This document shows, in pieces, positions 32,852 to 42,935 of a stretch of 64,000 nt of DNA. The notes beneath the pieces are model-generated. The model saw only the letters and a program-made list of their open reading frames with translations. It searched no databases and was not told where the DNA came from. A program made the translations under genes and the position numbers. Source of the stretch: Hymenopellis radicata (lineage: Eukaryota; Basidiomycota; Agaricomycetes; Agaricales; Physalacriaceae); contig JADNRX010000164.1 of NCBI GenBank assembly GCA_015501595.1, forward strand, positions 1 to 64,000, written 5' to 3'. Within the stretch, counting starts at the first letter, position 1. Every line of letters begins with the position of its first letter.

Positions 32852-34173
32852 TCAGAAATGTAATCTGCCTGACTGCCATTCGTTGTAGACCATGTATAGT
32901 CCTTGCGACACGCCGAACACCGCGAACATGTAGAGCGGGATGGATTCAGGTACAGTCAATTCTCTGAACTTGTAGATCGTGATATGGTTCTGTCGGTTAA
33001 AATTTGCCGTCCCGACTGCAAGAAAAGCATCACCACCATATGTGATGGACTAAAGCACAGTTAAAAATGACCAACGTGTACTGCAGAACACCTACAGCCA
33101 TGCTGTGGACGAAAGAATCATCCTCTCCGACCCGAATTTCCTCTAACAGCTTGCCATTTGCAAAGTCGTAAATTTGAACGAATCCGTTGTTAGTTCCAAT
33201 GACGATCTCGTGGGCACCCTCGACGAACCCAAGGTTTCTGACTGAGCCATGGCATCGCGGATGATGGGAGGATAAAGTTCGCATGCGCTCAGGTACGGTA
33301 AAACGTCCTATGTGAAGGTCGTGAGCTTCAGGGCTATCGCTAACGAAGCGCCGCGTCGGTCCATGGAGAGTTATGTTACTGAACCAAAAAATGGGCTAAG
33401 CTCGACCAGTGAAGAGCAGTGAACATACACGAGTGATTCGTTGAGACAGAACTCGTCGAAGATTTCCAAGTAGTCGTCTTCTTCGAACTCTAGTCTGTTC
33501 GTGTTAGACATTAACGTAGGGAGCCAGAGGTGAATGGGTGCATACATAATTTTAGAACTGGTTCGGAACATGGCAATCCTGTCCCTGCCTACGAAGGCAA
33601 CCTTGCCTGGTAAATCCTCGTCGTGGGTAGCCCTCCAACGAACGACGATGTGCCCTGTGGTATCGGCGTCCCACAATGTGACAGTCCCGTTGGCTTCGCA
33701 AGTACAGATGAGCCAGTGCTCCTCGTTCACCACTTTCACATCTACTGACGTTACAGACGTATGGCCCCTAGCAGGGCTTGATGTGATTGGCGTAAACACC
33801 TAAATAGAGTCTGACGAAACATGCCATGCCACAAATTTACAAGAGACGCACGCCCTGGGACAGGTCCCACATCAAGAGAACTGCATCTTTACTCGCGGTG
33901 AACAGAAGATCCGGTTGATCAGTTCGTTCGAGCCATAGAGCGGCGGTGATCTCGCTCCCGTGGGGGTTATAACAATGTGGGACCACAGAACCGGTCTTCA
34001 AGTCCCATACTTTGAATCCGTCCACTGCTGTGGATACCAAGATCGCGTCAGACGCGCCAAGACCTTGACCACGACTCACCAGCAGATACCAGACGTCTGG
34101 CTTTCGAATCAAAGGATAGCATAAGGATGGGCGAACAGTGGCCATCGAAGCGAAGAAACGATTGGTATGGCAT
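32852..34173 (-). CDS. WD40-repeat protein with C-terminal membrane anchor (full copy)
   Basis: From ATG 34173 the spliced protein begins PYQSFLRFDGHCSPILMLSF, RRLVSA joined by an intron to AVDGFKVWDLKTG, then EITAALWLE, LLFTASKDAVLLMWDL, GHTSVTSVDV, CEANGTVTLWDADTTGHI, KVAFVGRDRIAMF, RNLGFVEGAHEIVIGTNNG and YDFANGKLLEEIRVG. After one more exon comes a C-terminal hydrophobic helix (IPLYMFAVFGVSQGLYMV) and a stop at 32852-32854. GH...WD spacing fits WD40 blades, perhaps five to six of them. All junctions I tested keep the frame. It is the complete relative of the decayed copy at 11753-12897 and more distantly of 9620-11002. A membrane-tethered propeller is inferred; the partner is unknown. It faces away from the gene at 34394. 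Confidence 0.75.
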
Positions 34174-34393
34174 GAATGGATGTATGAAAGACGCGTATGT
34201 GGAGGTGGACGTAAGTATGAAAGGGCGTATGGAGTCTGGACATAAAAGGCATGCCTGAGGCATGCGCACTTCCTTTGTTATCACGTGAGTCCGGACGCAA
34301 TGGCCATTGGGCCACGATGTAAAATGGAGGCGTGCCCATCGCTCTAAGTACGCTCTCGCCGCTACTAGTATCCAGTGCATCGCAGCCACTCCA

Positions 34394-35200
34394 ATGTCTG
34401 CGTCTCATGACTGGCTAGATCCGTTCGCCTCCACATCTTTGCTAGCCTCACCATCGAAGAGCCGTCGCGCATCGCCGTCGCATCACCAGCCTCCACCAAA
34501 TCCTCGTACACCATTGAGCGGCGGGACTGTAGACGTCCCGCCCGTACAGCCCGTACAGCATTCACAACCATCGCCGCAATGCATTCAGTCCTTGCCGACG
34601 TCTGCCACAAACTCTCATGATTTACCGTCAGAACCCGGTGTGGGGCGCGCGAACAGCGTGCCACTGCCGCAAAGCGCTGCACCGGAGCCTGTATCATCTC
34701 CTAGTCGCGATCCTTCTCCTAAGCCTGAGAGGACGCTTAGGATGAGGAAATCTGGCTGTGAAGATCGTACTTTGACCGCTCGGCCCGACGGTGAAGTCGG
34801 TCGTCCAGGAAGAGGCGGGTATAATCTGCAGAAGACATTGGGCTTGTCAGATAAGGAATACAAAGCTTTTAAGGTGCGCTATTGGCCCAATACCGCTTCA
34901 TTCGTCACTCAAATCAGCGAACACCAACAGAAACAGTTCAATCCTATAGTTGATCGGCATTTGGATTATTCGGTCGTTTTTGTTTCTCAACCTGCCAAAG
35001 TCATGAAAACAGTGCAAGATGAGGTACTTTGCAAAAATATGTCACTAGGTCGCTTCGTCTGAATTCATTGACAGATTCTAAAGCTTGTTCCAGGTTTCGC
35101 GTCGTACGAAGACAACTGGCCAGTGCGAGACTTCATCTTCGCTCGTTACCAGTATCAACGCCAGCGATTCCTTTCCTCCCAAAAGCGTGTCCCTGCGTGA
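34394..35200 (+). CDS. Hypothetical protein, disordered N-terminus with conserved C-terminal module
   Basis: Exon 1 runs from ATG 34394 through about 165 residues rich in Ser and Pro to a compact part: GRGGYNLQKTLGLSDKEYKA, YWPNTASFVTQISEH, HLDYSVVFVSQPAKVMKT. A 50-nt intron (GTACTT...GACAG) joins it to ILKLVPGFASYEDNWPVRDF and ARYQYQRQRF before a TGA at 35198-35200. Both the frame and the splice sites are clean. The C-terminal module looks folded and recurs, as I recall, in agaricomycete hypothetical proteins near transposons; I know no function. It shares a divergent 220-bp promoter region with the WD40 gene. Confidence 0.6.
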
Positions 35201-35530
35201 TGTATATATATATATTGCTTGGCCCCTCTCGGACCAAAGTTTGCTCCCTCAAAGTAGGACGGCGCTACGGTGGCGCAGTAAACCTCCCGGGGGTGTGTTA
35301 GTAACGGTATATACCGACTGCCCGGAGGCCGTGAGGCCCCAGAATGCAGCTGCTACTGCATTCCGACTGGCAGTCGACTCTGAGGCCCCGGTTTTGAAAC
35401 CATGAGTGGCGGTGGCAATCTGGTGGATCAAAACCCGGTCACTTGTTAGTAACCGGGCCCAATCGTCGCTCTTAACAATGTAGCCACATATCATTATATT
35501 CTTATCAGTGATGTACACCGTACGTACAAA
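35201..35530. other. TA microsatellite and hairpin-rich segment
   Basis: A TATATA run at 35202-35216 is followed by two inverted repeats: GAATGCAG...CTGCATTC at about 35342-35363, and CCCGGT...ACCGGG at about 35433-35458. No coding frame is convincing. Confidence 0.45.
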
Positions 35531-35539
35531 AATCCAGAT

Positions 35540-35990
35540 TTGAGCCTCAGGAAAGCCGCGATCTCAGCATCCTTGCCCAGGTATTGCTGGTCGGGCATCC
35601 TAGGTGACAGAACACGTCGGCGATGGCACGCTGTATATACGGCAAGTACGAGGACCGCTTTCATAATGTTATCGACGCGCATGCAACAAAATTTACAAGC
35701 AATGCGACTGTGTTTTTCAGCTCCTCCCCCCTGCTAGTATCAGTGTCACTGTCAGCAACGAATATGACTGGGATGTGAACGGGTGCAGTAGGTGCCTTGA
35801 TTGGCGTTCACTCGCCTCATTCTCGTCTTTCAGCCTCGACAACAAAGGAACTGGCTCGTGTCTTATACTTTCACATAGGCCCATCATCGCCCAATCCTCA
35901 GCCTTTCATCGCCCATGCCCCGACGTTCTCCCAGAAAGACAAAATTTCTCTGTCACCGCGCCGTCTGCCGCCATCCTTTACTCTTCGCGA
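35540..35990 (+). repeat. Composite repeat copy P3: spacer + RING promoter and cut exon 1
   Basis: Begins with GGGCATCCTAGGTGACAGAA, continues through the shared spacer and the promoter phrase with CAACAAAGGAACT, and reaches a first exon (PRRSPRKTKFLCHRA). The sequence then leaves the family at about 35990, so no RING follows. A promoter with a first exon but no gene body. Confidence 0.7.
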
Positions 35991-36352
35991 TCGGAAGGTC
36001 AACGCCTGAGAGAGTGCATCGGCCCAACTGGCATCTGCTCCGCATTCTCCACTGGAAGTTGCCGTCCTCGTCGTGCATTCGAAACGATATCGTAGGATAA
36101 GGCAGCGTTGATGTTACTTGGACGACGTTTCAACACAGAAACACATGCCTAATACAGCGACAGTCGGTAACAAGGCGCAAGCTTTCGTCAGTCTCGACCA
36201 ATGCCGATGCACTCAGAGTCTCAGATGATGCTCTAGTCGCCCAATAGATTCCTCAAGGATCAATTGCTCCTCCGGAACGCGTGCGGCATATCCTTGAAGC
36301 TACTTTCCCCGCCACGGAGAGAAATCAAGCGGGGAGTCAAGCATGAGGAAGC

Positions 36353-36537
36353 TGTTGCGATTCTCGGTTGTCCGGTCCGTAGATACATAGTCACACCTTG
36401 TTACTGTCACCCAATCATCATCTTTTTCATCCGTCCTTCCGTCGTCGTCTGCTTTCGAGCGTCCCGTCTCGGGCTGTGCCTCCGCACCTCCCTGTTCGTG
36501 AGGATCGTTCCTCTCCTCTCGTTCTCCGCTCTCAACA
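36353..36537 (+). repeat. 5' LTR (185 bp)
   Basis: Begins TGTTGCGATTCTCGG and ends CGCTCTCAACA. It matches 38057-38241 base for base as far as I could compare by eye. The short inverted ends TGTTG/CAACA are the usual integrase recognition ends. It should contain the element's promoter; no TATA box is obvious. Confidence 0.95.
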
Positions 36538-36552
36538 GGTTATGGGCCCCGC
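36538..36552 (+). promoter_or_regulatory. Primer-binding site matching the initiator tRNA-Met anticodon arm
   Basis: The bases just after the 5' LTR read GGTTATGGGCCC, complementary to the anticodon arm of initiator tRNA-Met rather than to its 3' end. This is the half-tRNA priming arrangement known from Drosophila copia and related Ty1/copia elements, and places this Gag-only element in that superfamily. Confidence 0.75.
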
Positions 36553-36652
36553 GCTCTAGGCACGTCCCGCGTCTGTTTGACTCAAGGCACCATATACCAC
36601 CTTCCCCATCTACTATCGCCCTCGCATCCCGCAGGCTGCTGCGTCGCCAGTC

Positions 36653-37741
36653 ATGACCCTCTCTGCAGCCGCCACTGAAGCGCTTCGAGACCTTGCTCCC
36701 CTCCACCCAGCCACCTGGTCCGCCGTTGAATCAACCTGGATCATTTTCTTCCGAGCCACCGGTGCTCAATACATCGAACGTCTCGAGGAAGCTGTACCTG
36801 CTTCCAAAGCCACCCTCGATAGCGAGCTTCACCTCACCATCCTCAGTCATACCCATGCCGACTATAAACATCTTGTTACAAAGGCTTCCGGCGCTCTTGC
36901 CGCGTGGAAGGCGCTTCGCGCTGACTGCCTACATGGCGACACTCGCGCTAGCATCGCCGCTTGGCTCAACTTCATCTCCATCAAGCACGACATTGATAGA
37001 CCCATTGGTGTCTTTCTCAGTGCCGTAACGACCGCCGCATCTCGGCTCGAGGCGCTCGGTCAGAAGCCCTCCGACTTTCAGGTCATCGCCACCTGGCTGG
37101 GCCTCCTCAATGTCAACTACTCCGCTACGAAGGCTACAGCCTATCGCCGCTTTGCCGAGCTCAAACTCGATGAGGTTGAGACCTTTCTCAAGGATGCACG
37201 CTCTGACAGAGACGATAGCTCTCCGGAGTCTCGTCCCCGCGAGGAGACTGTTGCCAAACCAGAGCCTGTCGAGGCCAGCCTCAAGGCTTACACGGCCCCT
37301 AGGCGAGCCGGTGGGAGTGCTGGTGTGTCTCGCAACGTGGCCAAATTCCCATCCAGCTCCTCTGGCCCGTTCCGTTGGTGTTCCGCCAACCACAACGACC
37401 AGTGTCGTCGATGCGGCCGTACTGGGCACATTGCCGACCGCTGCATTGCGGATATGCCCCAGCATGTCAAGGATTGGGTTGTCGCAGGTTGCCCCAGCGA
37501 TTCTGAAGATGTTGCCAACATGGCTGCCGATTCTGGAGATGTTGCTTCTATGGCTGTTGCTCATTCAGCCTTCAGCCATTATGCCAACACTGCCGCTGAT
37601 GTTGAGGCCGACGACATGGCCGCCATTCGCCATGCCTCTGAACACTATGAGTTGGATGACTATGACCCCATCGTGGATGGAGATGTCGTCGTCGACGACT
37701 ATCACAGTGCTCAGGCTGCCATGAACAGGTTGCAATGCTGA
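36653..37741 (+). CDS. Gag polyprotein of copia-type element
   Basis: A single 362-residue frame without introns. The N-terminal 180 residues are helical and resemble the UBN2/Copia Gag capsid layout (ALAAWKALRADCLHGD, LNFISIKHDIDRPIGVFLSA, ATWLGLLNVNYSAT). After a charged linker comes a zinc knuckle CRRCGRTGHIADRC (CX2CX4HX4C, residues about 252-265), which binds RNA during packaging. The C-terminus is acidic with two near-repeats of DSEDVANMAADSGDVASMA. There is no protease DTG, integrase or reverse transcriptase downstream, and no frameshift remnant of them: about 300 bp of non-coding sequence lead to the 3' LTR. The frame is intact, so the product could be made. Confidence 0.9.
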   Translation: MTLSAAATEALRDLAPLHPATWSAVESTWIIFFRATGAQYIERLEEAVPASKATLDSELHLTILSHTHADYKHLVTKASGALAAWKALRADCLHGDTRASIAAWLNFISIKHDIDRPIGVFLSAVTTAASRLEALGQKPSDFQVIATWLGLLNVNYSATKATAYRRFAELKLDEVETFLKDARSDRDDSSPESRPREETVAKPEPVEASLKAYTAPRRAGGSAGVSRNVAKFPSSSSGPFRWCSANHNDQCRRCGRTGHIADRCIADMPQHVKDWVVAGCPSDSEDVANMAADSGDVASMAVAHSAFSHYANTAADVEADDMAAIRHASEHYELDDYDPIVDGDVVVDDYHSAQAAMNRLQC

Positions 37742-37827
37742 GCATGCTGTCACTGTGGCGCTGGCCCAGCTGACAATGTTTCTGGAGTTTCTTTGTTTTG
37801 TTGTTGTGATCTTCATCTTGGATTGGA

Positions 37828-38056
37828 TTCGGTGGGAGCTCTTCCTTCATTCGGTGGGAGTCCCAGAGACTGCTTTGGCGCACATCCCATCTCTCCTCCC
37901 TCCACCTTCTTTGTAGGGATTCGATCTGGCGCTGGCCTTTCGATACCTCGCAGGTTTCGTTTCTTTTTGTTTCTCTACGACACTTGTCCACTTCGGTGGG
38001 AGCTTCTCATCTCCCTTTGCTGTTTTGTCATCTTCTTCGTCCCGTACAGGTGGGAG
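37828..38056 (+). promoter_or_regulatory. Polypurine tract and three further copies of its motif
   Basis: The plus-strand primer just before the 3' LTR is GGTGGGAG (38049-38056). The same octamer occurs at about 37831, 37853 and 37996, all in the non-coding tail between gag and the LTR. Only the last touches the LTR. Confidence 0.7.
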
Positions 38057-38241
38057 TGTTGCGATTCTCGGTTGTCCGGTCCGTAGATACATAGTCACAC
38101 CTTGTTACTGTCACCCAATCATCATCTTTTTCATCCGTCCTTCCGTCGTCGTCTGCTTTCGAGCGTCCCGTCTCGGGCTGTGCCTCCGCACCTCCCTGTT
38201 CGTGAGGATCGTTCCTCTCCTCTCGTTCTCCGCTCTCAACA
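38057..38241 (+). repeat. 3' LTR (185 bp)
   Basis: Matches the 5' LTR in length, ends and, as far as read, every base. It is followed by the target duplication GAAGC. Confidence 0.95.
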
Positions 38242-38396
38242 GAAGCCTATGGGCGGGGATGATTACATTTGAAACGTGTACGTGCTAGTACTTATGGGTA
38301 ATACGAAATATTGGGATAGAACAGAGCTTTTGAGAATGACTTAAGGGAAACAGTGTCCGGCTGAAGGCTCCTTTAATGCCTGAGCCTGCACCTCGT

Positions 38397-41325
38397 TCAA
38401 CCGCTTCGATTCCCGCTCTCCTCAACCTCACAGAAATGGGTACTCGGCAGTACCAGTTCTTCGTCCGTGATAATATCGGGATGACCGGGGACCGTCTGAA
38501 CGACGCGTACCGTCCAGTGTGTTATACCAGCCTCATAACGCTGACGGACTGGTCGAACCAATTTACCAATGTTCCCATATTCTCCGTGAATAACAACCAA
38601 CAATCCCGACCACCGCGCTTTGGGTGCCCTAGGCTCGATTGACTGCGCTTGAATCTCGCGCTCTTTACCTCGCCGAGTGGTAAAGAGACATATGCAGCCC
38701 TTGTCCTCGATCCAGCGACGTGTCACCACAATTTGTTTCCCATCGTTGACGTTGTTAACACGAAGAAGTACTTGCCCTAAACGGGTGTACTCGGTCCAGT
38801 GAAAGGTCCCTGCCACTGGCAGATCACGAGGTAACTCGGCCGCAGGATCCCAAGTCGGAGAGGAGTGTCGTTCAGGTGGTGGTGGAGGGGTTAAGCAACG
38901 AGGTGCTTCCTGTAATCGAATGGGTGCGGCAGGCGGGATGCGGATCTGTAATCGTTTCCGTTCATACGTTTCGGGCGGAAAGAAAGCAGATTGCTCGACA
39001 GTCAAAGGTTGCTTCAGACGCAGCTCCCACTGTGTCCTAGGCCTACCGTTAACAAGACTGTAGAAATTTAGAAAGAGAAGGCACCTACTCAGGATCTATA
39101 ACATAATCATAATCAACTGTCACCATTCTCCGCGGATTGCTTCCCTGGTATGTCGTTATTTCCAGCTGCAGCATCAATCCACTGGGCGTTGACTGATGAA
39201 TGAGCACGTCGCGAACAATAGCGGGGTATGTTCGAAATGGATGTCCTGGCTGCATGATAGTGGCTGGTAAACCCAACCACGGCGCTGGACCTGTACACAT
39301 TCGTCTGGCAATATCATCCTGAGTCAATGCATCGACTTTCTCAGAATCGACCAAAACGATTGGGTTGCCTTTGATATACCTGGAGAACAGGTCAACTCGA
39401 ACAACTTTCCCGCTCGGTGAGCCTTTATCCTCTATCACTTCTTTGATAGTACCCGAATAGCCTCTGAATCGATGCGCTTCGTCCATGACTCGTATGTGTT
39501 GTCCGACAGACCAGCTCTCGAAATGTGCTAGAGGTTTACAGCGCGTCGCACGGGGGTTGTGGGGCAGCTCTGGGGCGGGAAAGAGGTCGCATGAGTTTGC
39601 GTGCACCGTTAACCTCTAGAGATCAAACATTTAGCTACATCCCGGTCAAAAATATCGATCTCACTTCTAGGAATTTCCTGCTCTTGTTGAGAACGTGGAT
39701 GGATGACCCTTCTGTGTATTCCACCCACCCTTCTCGGCCCATGAATGCTCCGGCGAAGACCTTGACATAATCTCCTACAAAGAATACCTTCACCACCTCC
39801 AGCCAACCCAGTTGAATAGAAGACCCAGAAGAAAACATGACGACGCCGTCATGATTAACTTCCTCCACAACGCCTTCCACCATGGCATCGCCCACTCGAC
39901 GCACGTGTTGGCCCGGTCGGAATACCCAGTCTAGAATGCAAGGTACGTCTCGCGCAGAGAGCAACGGGTGTTGACTTTGCAAGAAGAACTGTAACGCTCC
40001 GTAATCGACTCCTCGAACATCGACAGTAAGCCTGTTAGACGGGATCATTACCAGAGCAAGGCCATGGACGTAGCGCACGCCATTGAACTCGTATGTTGCA
40101 CGCTCAACGTCGATGGTTTTGAGGGAAGTGGGAAATACCCGCTCTGGGTCAAATAAAGAAGACACTGCTGGCCGATATCCACGTTTCCGCTTTAGTGTCC
40201 AGGTCGAAGCGTCCGTCAGGTCCAGGTGTGGGAGAACGAGGACTGCAGCACACGTCGGCGTGGCATAGGAAATAACACCGACTTCGTCTTTATATCGCCC
40301 TTTGAGAACACGAACCCATCGCCCGACATAAAAGTGGGGTCTGACTGCAAGAAAGTTGTTGATGAGCATACCCCACTGCTCCGGGGGCAGGGTTGAGGCC
40401 ACGATGTCTCCACGTTGGTAGCATATGCCGGGCACTTGACGCAGATGTGCACGAATATCGATAAAGGGGTCAGGAGACACCGACCAGTACAGAGACCGGG
40501 GACTGGATGCGAGAACAAAGATCCTGTCATGATCACGGCTGGCTGGTAATGTTCTCCGCAAATAGGTAGCGGCCATCGATTCATAGCCAAGCTATAAAGC
40601 GACTCGATGCATTAACATTAAAACAGCTGCCAGAACACATAAGCTTACCTTACAACGAATGCACCAAATAGGAAAGGTGCTATTAGGCATGAAATGCTCC
40701 AGGATGTCGGGCAGATCAGAAATTGGAATCTCATCTACAATGGGCGCTGAGCGTTGATGTCTTATTGCCGCCTCCCCCTCTAAATACTCCACAACATCGA
40801 AAGGTTCGTCTGAGGAGAAAGACCAGAAGATATAACCCGGCTCCTGAGCAAGGACGAAGAGAATGTCATGAAGGCGTCCCGCTGGAAGGCGTCTTCGAAG
40901 CTTGCGACAGACTGCTGCCTCGTAGCCCACCTTGAAAGCCATTAGATACAATGATCTCAGAAAAGAGAGATCTTACCTCGGTAGCAATCCGATAAAGAGG
41001 GTATAATTGAAAAGGGATAGCTGTAGTATCCACATTGTCGTCCACATGCAGCGTAGGAGCGGGAACGGCAGCCCTCGAGTAGCGTCGCAGAAGATCCTCC
41101 GTCCAATCCTCCAGGGGATCGCTGGAGCTTGGGGCGTCGGGTATCCTCGATGTCCCATCCACTGCGCGCTCATGATCACTTTCTCCCGCAACAATAAAAT
41201 CTGCAACTTTGAGGGTAGGCGCTTTGGAACGGATGAAGCCACTAACCTGGCAGTTCGTTCTCTTCTTCTTCGTCCTCTTCTTCTTCGTCCTCTACCTGCG
41301 CCTCCACATCCAGAAACCTCTCCAT
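38397..41325 (-). CDS. Spt5-like protein with two NGN-like domains and KOW motifs
   Basis: From ATG 41325: an acidic start (VEDEEEEDEEEENELP), then two tandem modules like the NusG N-terminal domain of Spt5: VGYEAAVCRKLRRR...HDILFVLAQEPGYIFWSF and, after IWCIRCK joined by an intron, LGYESMAATYLRR...RIFVLASSPRSLYWSV. KOW-type segments follow: VGRWVRVLKGRYKDEVGVIS, PGQHVRRVGDAMVEGVVEEV, VGDYVKVFAGAFMGREGWVE and, in later exons, VGQHIRVMDEAHRFRGYSGTI. The last exon ends near 38397 with a Pro-rich and beta-rich part. True Spt5 with Spt4 rides RNA polymerase II; this protein lacks an obvious C-terminal repeat and is probably one of the accessory Spt5-like proteins of agaricomycetes. The introns tested keep the frame. 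The Gag-only retroelement inserted about 150 bp beyond its 3' end. Confidence 0.7.
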
Positions 41326-41539
41326 AGTCTGTTGAACGGTGAATACCAATAACGTTAACACGAGGTTACGCACCATGGTTGGCTTTACAGCAATATAACT
41401 AGAATGGTGAGCACGTTAGCGCCCGAACGACACGATGTGAAGACAAGAACAATCTCATTGAAATGTGATATGGATCGCCTCCCTCCCCATCCGTTTTCCA
41501 CAATCCAGCTTTGGTACATTAATAGAATTCTGACGTACC

Positions 41540-41800
41540 TGAAAGCATGAAGCAAGGGAGAAAACCGTGGGAATTGATTGCCTGTTTAATCAGTACCCCC
41601 CCGAATCAGCTCGTCCGAGCCGCTCGGACGACCCATTTTGGGCCACTTTATGACGGGCAAGGAAATACTTTCTCACGCCTTCTGCCCTTGCTTCTTACCA
41701 TCATGTCCAAGGTCTGCACAGTCGCGATAACGGTGAGCGTCTTCGATTTTCAGTACAGCATTTCCCACCAGGCTTGCAGGTTCTCTACCGTGAACGGCCG
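41540..41800 (-). repeat. R repeat copy, palindrome at 41613-41629
   Basis: R copy in antisense, sharing its core with copy 1 at 2384-2577 through the large inverted duplication and extending further on the left to the AATTCCCACGGTTTTC end, which copy 1 lacks. Confidence 0.8.
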
Positions 41801-42012
41801 ACGATCCTCAGATGGAACTTTCGGTGAGTAGGCAGTGTTTGTTTTGAAGATGCCGCCTTACGACGGGCGGCCTGCAAAGGATGGACAGGCGTCACGGAAA
41901 CCGAGCACAATCGGTAGGCATGCAACCCTCCCGTACACTACATACCTCGCTGGAGCATGTATGTGCCTCGATTCCTATACAACTCTATAAATCCATTCCG
42001 TCCTATCGTTGA

Positions 42013-42637
42013 TTACACCTTCGACACCGTGACGTAAACAATGTACGCTAAGAGTAGCGTAGTTAATGCTAGCGTCGTGATGATGGTCATCATCATCCCC
42101 AGTACAACATTCATCCGTCGGACACGGTCGACGTCGACCTTGGAGAAGATGGTTCATATTCAATGTAGCACACAGAACAATGTATAGCCACTTACTGCTG
42201 CCCACCGGGCGTGATGAAGGTTGAGAATATTGTCGACCTAAGCGCAGGGCTGTCAACGGATATGTTGCATCAGGTCGGAGCATAGCTACTTACGATAGCT
42301 TGGATTTCCCGGGAATGGGTGACGTCGGATGATTCCTAGAAGTAAGGTTATCAAAGGAACTACATCCAGAGAATGGAAAGAATGTACCGAGTCTGGGGAT
42401 CCCGAATCGCGATAGATTGCCAGCGCCGATGATGTATTTGGTTCTCCTGCGTCGAGATCGAACAATTCATCTTCCTGTGAGACTTAGATGTCAACTCTAG
42501 TGGTCAATATTGCGCTCCTCACTTCTTCCTTAATGCGAACGTCTTGGGAGGAGATTGGCGAGTCCGGTGTCTGCAAGCAATGTCGGTGAAGATGTCGTAT
42601 GAAGTCATCGAGCATTCCTCACCGGTACGTTGTCCAT
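42013..42637 (-). CDS. Small tail-anchored membrane protein, six exons (copy 2)
   Basis: Mirror image of 1520-2144, with all five phase-0 introns and the same C-terminal membrane helix (TLALTTLLLAYIVYVTV). The start codon is at 42635-42637 and the stop at 42013-42015. Acidic Ser/Pro-rich N-terminus, one membrane pass, three-residue tail: the design of proteins inserted post-translationally through their C-terminus into ER or outer mitochondrial membrane. It stands 298 bp head-to-head from the coiled-coil gene, whose exons are likewise mostly phase 0. Family unknown. Confidence 0.72.
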
Positions 42638-42935
42638 TGCGGTAAAGTACTGTGTGGCGTTGGTGTTGGCGTGAAAGCGGTGTTGCCGCTCCTTGAGCAT
42701 TGAGGTCGAGCTTTATATGTCGGTATGAAAGAAACCCCAAGTAGGAACCTATGATTGGATCGCTTCTTGCTTTGTTCATCCCTGGTACCTCGCCTTTCAC
42801 GTCTGTATAAAAGGATATCACATCTGTATGAAAGGATATCACATCTGTATGAAAGGATATCACATCTGTGTGAAAGGATATCACATCTGTGTGAAAGGAT
42901 ATCACGCCAGTTTTCGCCTCCCCGACTCGACGGCC
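42638..42935. promoter_or_regulatory. Divergent promoter with five 21-bp tandem repeats (copy 2)
   Basis: The 21-bp array lies at about 42801-42905, ending 30 bp from the coiled-coil start codon; on this strand each unit contains GGATATCAC followed by ATCTGTRTG. The intervening DNA holds no other gene. Co-regulation of the two divergent genes is inference. Confidence 0.65.

Larger units (their letters stand above)
36348..38246 (+). mobile_element. Complete Gag-only (TR-GAG-like) copia-type LTR retrotransposon
   Basis: Two 185-bp long terminal repeats, seemingly identical, bound a 1.5-kb interior. Each starts TGTTG and ends CAACA. The element is flanked by a perfect 5-bp target duplication GAAGC (36348-36352 and 38242-38246). 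A primer-binding site abuts the 5' repeat and a purine tract abuts the 3' repeat. The only gene is Gag, so it must borrow protease, reverse transcriptase, RNase H and integrase from an autonomous relative. The full set of intact ends and the identical repeats mean a very recent insertion. Confidence 0.93.

Noticed and set aside
41975..42283. 102-residue frame called as a gene
   Set aside because: It reads through two introns of the tail-anchored gene in one frame; only parts of it are exons.
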